From: Bacteroidales bacterium
GTDB taxonomy: Bacteria; Bacteroidota; Bacteroidia; Bacteroidales; UBA1715
Direction of reading: 5' to 3'
NCBI GenBank assembly: GCA_012519815.1
Contig: JAAYPM010000028.1
Location: forward strand, 1 to 41,031
DNA length: 41,031 nt
Positions 27,871 to 36,800 of the stretch are shown piece by piece (the stretch's first letter is position 1; the number at the start of each line of letters is the position of its first letter). Position numbers and translations under genes: made by a program. Under the pieces are notes generated by a model, which saw only the letters and a list, made by a program, of their open reading frames with translations, searched no databases and had not been told where the DNA came from.

Positions 27871-28030
27871 TATAAAATATTTAAAAATTACATACTCGTT
27901 TTAATTAGTTCAAATATACATAAAAATAAGAATTCATAAATTCTTTCAGAATAAAAAACACATTAAAATTGTGTAATCAAACTCCACCTCTTTATTTTTA
28001 TGTATGTTTTTACATATTTACGCATACACG

Positions 28031-30625
28031 CTACTCTCCACTATCAGAAAACATATGAAAAAAACCAGCAAGCGTACGTGGTTGTAATGTGCAATCAGCC
28101 CAATATTCATATACATCACACACATAATAGAACACCCCATCGGGCATTTTTTTATGCGTAGTATAATGCGTTCCATCCCATAAAATTTCAGGATCTTCTG
28201 TTTCAAACACTAAATCGCCCCAACTTGAATATATTTTTAAATCAATTTTTTGCACATATCTATTGTGTGCAGGTTTATACAGCTCATTTTCGCCATCGGC
28301 ATTGGGAGTAAAAATAGTAGGTAAAACATACACTGGGCAGGTATATAAACAGGTATCGGGCGAAGGATTGCTTTCATTACCAGCAGCATCAAGCGTGGTT
28401 ATATAATAACATGCCGACATGGTGCTATTAAATTCTGTAAATTGGTGAATATATTGTTTTTTTGAAGCATCAAATGTTCCAAGAACAACATCATCGGTTA
28501 TATCATCGCAAGATTTTACATATATTCTTACCTTTTCAATATCAGGATCGCACTCATCCCACTGTATTGTATGTGTGTAGGTTTCACAATTTTGAAGAAC
28601 CGTAAAATCAATTAATTCAGGAGGTATAGTATCAATAGGTTGTGAACAAAGTATTTGAGAATTATTATACACACGTTGTGGCATTTTCGCATGTTGAAAA
28701 TGGCTACTTGTTATCACATAATAACAGTAATCCTGTAAATTTTCTAATCCTGTATCTACAAATTCATTATTTTGAAAAATTCCAACAGAATCGAACGCCA
28801 GAGTTGTTTCATTTTGTTTGTACACAAAAATAGTATCATGAATCCAACTTACGTGAGAATCTAAAGTAAGACGTATTTGTTTGTTTGATGAATGAATTTT
28901 AACAAACGGCGATGATGAAATTGGTGAAGAACCGATTAACAATGGTTTTCCATCGGCATCAGAATATAAGTCAACTCTATATGAATACGACATGTTTTGT
29001 GTACACAAAGCTGTATCAACAAAAGAAGTGTCGGTAAGATTTGTAAACTGGGCAATTTCAGTGAAATTCAATACAGAAAATCCATCAGTTCTCAGTAATG
29101 AATATCTATAGGGAGGTTTATATATAGTAGTGTCTATATCAAACGGCATTGTCCACGAAACAAACATTTTACCATTATCACAAGCAGTGTGTTCAACACT
29201 TACATTTGTAAGTACCGAAACCGCTGGTGTAACCTCAACGCACACTTCTTGAGACACATAACTTGGCGAATTATAAGCGTAATCAGAAACAAGTCTATAA
29301 CAATAGGTAGTTCCGGGTGTTAATCCCCAGCCCTCGTCATTATCAATAAATTCTAAGGATTCATGTGAAAGCGTAGCAATTTTATCATACTGTAGAGCAA
29401 GAACATTTGGAAAATCAGTTTCGCAATATTCAGGAGTATATGCATGAGGATTTCTACTTCGATAGAGAAAAAATTGCGTAACCGCATCTTCTGCATTATT
29501 CCACTGCACATGCACCGATGATGCTTGTGCTTGTGCCGTAACAGTTTGTGGAGGATGTCCTACAACCGTAATATTAAGATATTGCAAAGCAGTTAAAGAA
29601 ATATCAGCACCCGAATCAACCGCCTTAAAAACAACAGTATATGGCTGCGTACGCACCTCATGTGAAGAAGGAACCCACACAAAATCTGAAGAAACAGTCC
29701 CCACCCCCATTTTTGAAGCAAAAGTAGCTTTTACACTTGTTTCTTCAAGCGGACCACCACGTGCACTCAAAAAAATAGTATTTCCATCAACATCGTTTGC
29801 TGTAATTGTAATTGCAACCGAATCTCCTGCACGCACACAAATGTCTTGTATTGGTTCAAACACAGGCACATTATTATTAGTTTCATACACCTCAATTTGA
29901 ATATCACGTGCAACATATCCTATTTTTACTCCATCACGCCATTCTTCTATATGCATTGCCACATTATAGCTTCCAACTTCTATAGGTGCATCCCAAATTA
30001 AATCACCATTTATAGAATCTACACGAAATTCTTTACTTGAAGCAGGGAAAGAATATCCTTGAATTTCTTCACCATTTTCGCCACGGCACACCGCCAAAGA
30101 ATACGAAAGGCTATCACCATCAATATCATAGGCAGCAGGATTATGCACAAAACGTTGTCCTTTTGCCGCTTTATCTAAAGGAGGATTTAGTAAAATAGGC
30201 GTATTATTTCCTCCTAAAATAGGGTCAATTTTTAAAGTGGTTGAAATAGAAAACGGAATATTAACCGAATCAAAAATATTTTTAATGCCCAAATTTCTAT
30301 TTGGGTCTTCCATCACAATTTTATACACGCCCGGACCAGGATATGTATGTTGTGCAACATAAGTGTTTTTACTATAATTATCGGGCAAATTAATTTCTTC
30401 AACACGCTGTACATACGACATGGTGCCGTCGCCCCAATCAATGGGCAATTGTCCACGATACTCATTGGCAGCACTTGGTGTGTATGTATAGGTAACAATG
30501 GTTATTTCATACGTATTTGCAGAAATTTGTCGATAGGTAATTTCACCCGCCCTATTGTGTGTAGCAAATACAGCCTGCATAAAACTGAAAGAGAGAATAA
30601 TACTTATTACGATTCGAGCAATCAT
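28031..30625 (-). CDS. Secreted multidomain protein with gliding motility-associated (T9SS type B) C-terminal domain
   Basis: Signal peptide MIARIVISIILSFSFMQAVFATHNRAGEITYRQI; PKD/Ig-like and FN3-like segments; C-terminal VLPTIFTPNADGENELYKPAHNRYVQKIDLKIYSSWGDLVFETEDPEILWDGTHYTTHKKMPDGVFYYVCDV. Start moved from 30673 to 30625 to avoid overlap with the upstream gene. Confidence 0.9.
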   Translation of the reverse strand: MIARIVISIILSFSFMQAVFATHNRAGEITYRQISANTYEITIVTYTYTPSAANEYRGQLPIDWGDGTMSYVQRVEEINLPDNYSKNTYVAQHTYPGPGVYKIVMEDPNRNLGIKNIFDSVNIPFSISTTLKIDPILGGNNTPILLNPPLDKAAKGQRFVHNPAAYDIDGDSLSYSLAVCRGENGEEIQGYSFPASSKEFRVDSINGDLIWDAPIEVGSYNVAMHIEEWRDGVKIGYVARDIQIEVYETNNNVPVFEPIQDICVRAGDSVAITITANDVDGNTIFLSARGGPLEETSVKATFASKMGVGTVSSDFVWVPSSHEVRTQPYTVVFKAVDSGADISLTALQYLNITVVGHPPQTVTAQAQASSVHVQWNNAEDAVTQFFLYRSRNPHAYTPEYCETDFPNVLALQYDKIATLSHESLEFIDNDEGWGLTPGTTYCYRLVSDYAYNSPSYVSQEVCVEVTPAVSVLTNVSVEHTACDNGKMFVSWTMPFDIDTTIYKPPYRYSLLRTDGFSVLNFTEIAQFTNLTDTSFVDTALCTQNMSYSYRVDLYSDADGKPLLIGSSPISSSPFVKIHSSNKQIRLTLDSHVSWIHDTIFVYKQNETTLAFDSVGIFQNNEFVDTGLENLQDYCYYVITSSHFQHAKMPQRVYNNSQILCSQPIDTIPPELIDFTVLQNCETYTHTIQWDECDPDIEKVRIYVKSCDDITDDVVLGTFDASKKQYIHQFTEFNSTMSACYYITTLDAAGNESNPSPDTCLYTCPVYVLPTIFTPNADGENELYKPAHNRYVQKIDLKIYSSWGDLVFETEDPEILWDGTHYTTHKKMPDGVFYYVCDVYEYWADCTLQPRTLAGFFHMFSDSGE

Positions 30626-30641
30626 GTATGATTTATGTTTA

Positions 30642-31121
30642 TTACAAAGTAACATGTATTTTTTTATTTTCACAATCTAAAATATATCCTTCTTCTTTTT
30701 TTCCATACGAAACCACGCATAAATTTTTTTGGTCTTCAAACAAATTACACATAATTTGATTTGAAATTGAAATCACTGTTGGCTTTTTAGGCAATTCTGC
30801 ATATACATACACCCAATACATTTCGTCATAAACAGTTATTGAATCTACAGAAAAATCAACATTTACACCATTAATGCTCACAGAAAATTGATTAAAAAAC
30901 CGTACTTTCAAAGAATCTGTATAAGATACATTTGTTTTTGGTACATCATACAAAATATAATCAAAATCGTGTTCATACATTTTTGATAAAACAATAATTG
31001 CAGAATCGCTGATATGAATTCGCGAATAAGAAATATGTACTTCGTGTGCCATAGACGATATATAAGTACAAAAAGCAGCACATACACACAGTATTTTTGC
31101 AGCTTTTTTAATCATCGCCAA
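30642..31121 (-). CDS. DUF6702-like small exported protein
   Basis: 159 aa with signal peptide ending SSMAHEVHISYSRIHI; C-terminal ISNQIMCNLFEDQKNLCVVSYGKKEEGYILDCENKK pattern. Confidence 0.65.
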   Translation of the reverse strand: MAMIKKAAKILCVCAAFCTYISSMAHEVHISYSRIHISDSAIIVLSKMYEHDFDYILYDVPKTNVSYTDSLKVRFFNQFSVSINGVNVDFSVDSITVYDEMYWVYVYAELPKKPTVISISNQIMCNLFEDQKNLCVVSYGKKEEGYILDCENKKIHVTL

Positions 31122-31938
31122 ATGAATCTAAATAAAATCCAATAACCGACGATTCTTCTACAACATTAGGATATATCCACTGATTGTTGCTATTTTGATA
31201 CGAAGAAAATTTATAATTATCTAATCCTATACGAACATACACCGAATCTTTTTCAGAAAAACCATGTGATCGTAATTTATAAATTGCCATTTGCATAGTA
31301 TATGTATGCGGTTTATTAAGATTTCCAAAACTTGCACCCGAAAGATATGCGTACATGTGATTTAACACACTCACCTGTGGCGTTGTGTCAAAAAAATACC
31401 AAGTGGCAACCGGGTAATCTTCTGAATAATTATACAAAAAAGAAATGGTACGTGATACATATAATAAGTTTTGAGCATATCGAATCGAATCGAATATAAC
31501 ATGTGCTAAAGGTGATTTTGCAAGCGTAAACGTTGATAAAGTATCGGAACGAACCGTATCATACCAATGGTTATAGCGTGAATACTCTCCAAAACCATCT
31601 TTTAAAGCAGTGATAGAATAATATCCAGCTGGGCAATTTTCAAAAGACCACAAGCCTTCTTCATTTGTGTAGATAGTTAAAATTGTATCAAAAATATCTG
31701 TTGCATTTCCAGAAGAATCTTTCATAAGCGTATCTACACAATGTGCTACAATTTGGACATCTGACGCATCTGATAGTAATGTTCCATATTCTGAATACAG
31801 TGCTACAGAGCCAAAAATGCCACGGCTATCGCTTTGGTCTTCATCTGTTGGGAAGGTAGTTTTTTTACACGAAAACAGATTCAATACAATGAATAAGAAA
31901 AAAAAACAGTGGGTAATTATTGAATACATTATTTTCAT
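31108..31938 (-). CDS. Lipoprotein with carboxypeptidase-regulatory-like (beta-sandwich) domain
   Basis: Lipobox FIVLNLFSCKKT; GIFGSVALYSEYGTLLSDASDVQIVAHC...TNEEGLWSFENCPAGYYSITALKDGFGEYSR. Confidence 0.75.
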   Translation of the reverse strand: MKIMYSIITHCFFFLFIVLNLFSCKKTTFPTDEDQSDSRGIFGSVALYSEYGTLLSDASDVQIVAHCVDTLMKDSSGNATDIFDTILTIYTNEEGLWSFENCPAGYYSITALKDGFGEYSRYNHWYDTVRSDTLSTFTLAKSPLAHVIFDSIRYAQNLLYVSRTISFLYNYSEDYPVATWYFFDTTPQVSVLNHMYAYLSGASFGNLNKPHTYTMQMAIYKLRSHGFSEKDSVYVRIGLDNYKFSSYQNSNNQWIYPNVVEESSVIGFYLDSFGDD

Positions 31939-32136
31939 TACATTGCATTATAAATAAAAAATCAACTACAAAAATACAAATTCTCGCAACGTAAAAGTAG
32001 TGTTGTACAAAAAATAATTTTTTTAAATATCATTCCATTAGTAATGGAAAAAATAGAAGGTATATTTAGACATAAATTGCTTTTTTTTGTTCAAATTTGC
32101 GTATTAATATATTGTTGATTAACAAAAACACATATC

Positions 32137-33696
32137 GTGAAAATCATTACTGATTATCTTGTTATTGGGTCAGGATTAGCTGGCTTAAGTTTTGCGTTAC
32201 AAGCAGCTGAAACTGGTACAGTTACTGTTCTCACAAAATACACACTCGAAGAAAACAACACCTCTCACGCACAAGGAGGCATTGCAGCTGTACTTTCATC
32301 ACCCGATAGTTTTGCAAAGCATATTAAAGACACAAACATTGCCGGAGCGGGATTGTGTAATCAAGAAGTAGTAACAAAAGTTGTACAGTATGCTCCAAAT
32401 GTTATTCAAAATTTATTAAACTGGGGCACTCGTTTTGACACAGAAAAAGATGGAGCATATAATTTAGCAAAAGAAGGCGGACATAGTGAACATAGAATCC
32501 TTCATCATAAAGATAATACTGGATATGAAATCCAACGTGCATTATGCAACAAGGTTCGTTCTCATAAAAACATTACCGTTTTAGAGCATTTTTTTGCAGT
32601 TGATTTAATTACGCAACACCATCAAGGAGAATTAGTAAAACGACATCAACAAGATGTTTCATGCTTTGGTGCATACGCACTTGATATTGCATCGAATAAA
32701 GTATATACAATCTTAGCAAAAACAACCATGCTTGCCACAGGAGGTGCGGGACAAGTATATTCAACCACAACAAATCCAACCATTGCTACTGGTGATGGAT
32801 TTGCCATGGTACATAGAGCAAAGGGTGTGCTTGATAATATGGAATTTGTACAATTTCATCCAACAGCATTATATAATCCAAGTGATTCTCCCGCTTTTCT
32901 TATTTCAGAAGCCTTACGAGGTTTTGGAGGCATTTTACGAAATAAAAAAGGCGAAGAGTTGATGAAACATTATGATGTTCGTGGTAATCTTGCTCCACGA
33001 GATATTGTTGCCCGTGCTATTGATAATGAAATGAAAACAAGTGGAAGCGATTTTGTGTTTTTAGATTGCACACATATCGACAAGAAAAAACTTCAAAATC
33101 ATTTTCCAAACATTTATAAAAAATGCAGTAGTATTGGTATTGATATTTCTAAAGATATGATTCCTGTTACTCCCGCAGCACATTATTTTTGTGGAGGAGT
33201 AAAAGTAGATGCATTTGGAAGAACTTCAATTAAACATTTATATGCAGCAGGTGAAGTAAGTTGTACGGGACTACATGGGGCAAACCGACTTGCGTCTAAT
33301 AGTTTGCTCGAAGCAATTGCTTTTGCTGATTTTGCAATATCTGTAGCAAAACACGAAAAAGAAACAAATCCTATTCAATCAAATATTCCAGACTGGGACT
33401 ATGAAGGAACTTCGTTTCCCGAAGAAATGATTTTAATAACGCAAAGTTTAAAAGAAGTGCAGCAAATACTCAGCAATTACGTAGGAATTGTACGAAGTCA
33501 AGAACGACTAAAACGTGCATTTAATAGATTATGGACATTGTATTCTGAAACAGAAGATTTATATAAAAAAACCACACTTTCACCAAAATTATGTGAATTG
33601 CGTAATCTTATTCTTGTAGGATATTTAGTTATTAAAAGTGCAAAAGCTCGCAAAAAAAGTATTGGTCTTCATTATATGGTTGATTATTCAGAATGA
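32137..33696 (+). CDS. nadB: L-aspartate oxidase
   Basis: DYLVIGSGLAGLSFALQAAETGTVTVLTK; NTSHAQGGIAAVL; EGGHSEHRILHHKDNTGYEI; MLATGGAGQVYSTTTNP; MEFVQFHPTALY; CGGVKVDAFGRTSIKHLYAAGEVSCTGLHGANRLASNSLLEA. Confidence 0.96.
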   Translation: MKIITDYLVIGSGLAGLSFALQAAETGTVTVLTKYTLEENNTSHAQGGIAAVLSSPDSFAKHIKDTNIAGAGLCNQEVVTKVVQYAPNVIQNLLNWGTRFDTEKDGAYNLAKEGGHSEHRILHHKDNTGYEIQRALCNKVRSHKNITVLEHFFAVDLITQHHQGELVKRHQQDVSCFGAYALDIASNKVYTILAKTTMLATGGAGQVYSTTTNPTIATGDGFAMVHRAKGVLDNMEFVQFHPTALYNPSDSPAFLISEALRGFGGILRNKKGEELMKHYDVRGNLAPRDIVARAIDNEMKTSGSDFVFLDCTHIDKKKLQNHFPNIYKKCSSIGIDISKDMIPVTPAAHYFCGGVKVDAFGRTSIKHLYAAGEVSCTGLHGANRLASNSLLEAIAFADFAISVAKHEKETNPIQSNIPDWDYEGTSFPEEMILITQSLKEVQQILSNYVGIVRSQERLKRAFNRLWTLYSETEDLYKKTTLSPKLCELRNLILVGYLVIKSAKARKKSIGLHYMVDYSE

Positions 33697-33833
33697 TTTG
33701 TGATAAATGGGAAAGCCATTAAGCATTAAAAACCCTACATTAAGCACTAAAAGACATGTTTTTTGCAACAATAATGCTACTTAATGGTACTTTTCTACTA
33801 TACAAATATGTGTATTTACGTATATTTGTTATA

Positions 33834-36800
33834 ATGTTAAAAACTCATAAAAAATCTGAAAGTAAACAAGTGAAAAATATTTTTATTTTTCTCATAATTT
33901 GTAGTGTTGCTTTTATATCTCATACACAAGGGCAAACAACCTCATTAAATTCAGATTTTGAATTAGGTGATTTTACTGGTTGGAGTGCTTCTAACGGAAG
34001 AATTGATAGAAGAACTGGACAAATAACATTTACGAACAACACAATAACCACAAATAGACAAACTATAATTTCAAATTTATATTACGACCGCTATACATGT
34101 GGTGAACTTCCGAGTATACCACCCGACGGAGGAAATTATGTTGCTAAATTAGGTAATAATATAAAAGGAGCCGAAGTAGAACAATTACGTTATCAATTAA
34201 AAGTTACAGAAGAAAACTCGTTATTTTTATATAAATACGCTGTAGTATTTGAAGATCCAGGGCACGAACCACATGAGCAGCCATTTTTTGATGTGGCAGT
34301 ACGCGATAATAATGGTAGAATAATTGATTCTTTATGTGGATATGATCATATAGTGTCAGGTGAGGGAATTCAAGGATTCTATACATGTGAAGTGCATAAA
34401 GATCCTCGTAATCCAAGACGAGATACAATAGTTCGTTGGAAACCATGGACATCCATAGCACTTGATTTAACTCCATATATAGGGCAAATAGTAACTCTTG
34501 AATTTACCAACGCCGATTGCCGGCTTGGAGGACACTGGAGTTATGCATATATGGAAGTCATAACTGGCTCCATGAGAATACAAGTTAAAGCCTGTGAATC
34601 TGACAGTACTGCAACATTAAAAGCACCAGATGGATTTAGTTCATACGTATGGAGTAACGGAGAAACCACACAAGAGATTCATGTTCCTCTCATAGAAGGA
34701 GAATCTTATTCGTGCCAAATGATGAGTATAACTGATTGTTATGTAACCTTATTTGCCGATATTTTAATTGAACGATTATCAATACCCCCAACTAACGAAA
34801 CTATATGCAAAGGACAAGGTACTACTATTTCTGCAGAGGGAGCCGATTACTACGAATGGGATAATAATTTAGGAGTTGGAGCTCAAAAAACTGTATATCC
34901 ATTAGAAACCACTACCTATACGGTAACTGGAATTACAGAAAATGGTTGTGTTGCTCAAGGAACATCAACCGTAAATGTTATAGATTTACCCACAGTTTCA
35001 CTTCAAGCAAATGTACCATGTAGCGGTGGCGATTTGTTATTACAAGCGGAATCTGATAAAGATATAGTATCATACAATTGGGCAGGACCACTTTCGTTTA
35101 CCTCTCATGAACAAAATCCTATAATTAATGCTGTAACTTATGAACATACTGGAAACTACACTTTAACGGTAGAAGACGCCAATGGGTGTAAAAATAATGC
35201 TTCACTTAAAGCTTCCATAAATCCTTCGCCAGAAATTACTACTACACATTCTAATGCATGTGAAGGCGGCGATGTTGTATTGAGAGTTTTTCCTGCAAAC
35301 TTACAGTATGAATGGACAGGCGGTAACAATTTTTCATCAACAAATCAATTCAACACCCTCTCGAATATAAATAATTCTATGGCGGGGACTTACAAGGTGG
35401 TTGCTACTAACGAATTTAATTGTACCGACACCGCTACTATTAATTTAGACGTGTATCCATCTCCTAAAGCTCAGTTTTCTCACACCACTCCTTGCTTAGG
35501 TACTGCTATGGTATTTACCAATGAATCAGTAGGTGCTACCGAATATAATTGGAGTTTTGGAAATGGAAGATTCTCATATAACCGACAACCATCGCCTGTA
35601 GAATATAGCACCGCTCAAGAATATACCGTCAGTTTACAAGTATTTAACGAACATTCTTGCTCCGATAGCATTTCTATGAAAGTAAAATCTCATGCAGTGC
35701 CAGTTGCTCATTTTTCTACAGATAAAGCATGTGTGGGTGATACATACACTATACAAAACACATCGTATGTAGAACATGATGCCATAACAAGCTGGCAATG
35801 GACAATACGCGAAACAAACATAGAAAATGAATACAATCCTACTGTAGAATTAATTAATGAAGAACCTATACCTGTTACATTAATTGTTCGTACAGATTAT
35901 TGTTCAGATACACTTACAAAAGAAATTCTCTCTTATCCTAAACCCGTTTTATCTCCTTTTCAATCAAATGGCTGTGCTCCTTTAGAAGTACAGTTTCCTA
36001 CAATCGTACAAGAGAGAGTATTTCATGCGTGGGACTTTGACGATGGGGAAACATCTCAATCATCAAGCCCTACGCATTATTTTTTTAACACAAGTAATAA
36101 ACCAATAATATATCACGTAAAACACAAAGCGACATCAGAATATGGCTGCGTAGATTCAATCATATATCCTATAGAAGTGTTTTCGCAACCAAAAACTAAT
36201 TTCACACTTTCTCGCACCTCTATTTGCAGCGGACAATCATTAGAAGTTACTAACACTACCGAATTTGCCAATTTTTTTGAATGGGAATTAGAAGATGGAG
36301 AAAGACATTCTCAAGAATCATTTACCGTGTCATACACAAATTCTGGAAATAATGTAAAATATGTACCAATAACATTGCATACCAACAATTCTTCTATGTG
36401 TTTTGATTCACTTGTAAAATTTGTAGCAGTATATCCTTTCCCCGATAAAGGTATAGATTTAAGTGATTCATTAGGATGTAGCCCTTTAATAGTAAATTTA
36501 TCTACCGAATCGCTTGCTCCAAATTATGAGTGGAAATATGGCGATGGAACTGAAGAAATTGGGGGAAATACTGTAGAACATATTTTTATAAATAGAACTG
36601 CAGACGTAATTGAATATCCAATTACATTAAAAGTATCAACAAATCAAGGTTGCGAAGCAGAATTTTATTCACGTGTTACTGTATATCCAAGTCCCGATGC
36701 CTCGTTTGTGATAGATACAAATTACGGTTGTTCTCCATTTAGCACTACAATAGAAAATACTACAAAAGGTGCTACTCATACATATTGGGAATTTGATGAA

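Noticed and set aside
33700-33760. ccattaagcattaaaaaccctacattaagcactaaaa short repeats after nadB
   Set aside because: Only two imperfect short copies in AT-rich intergenic DNA; no clear structure.
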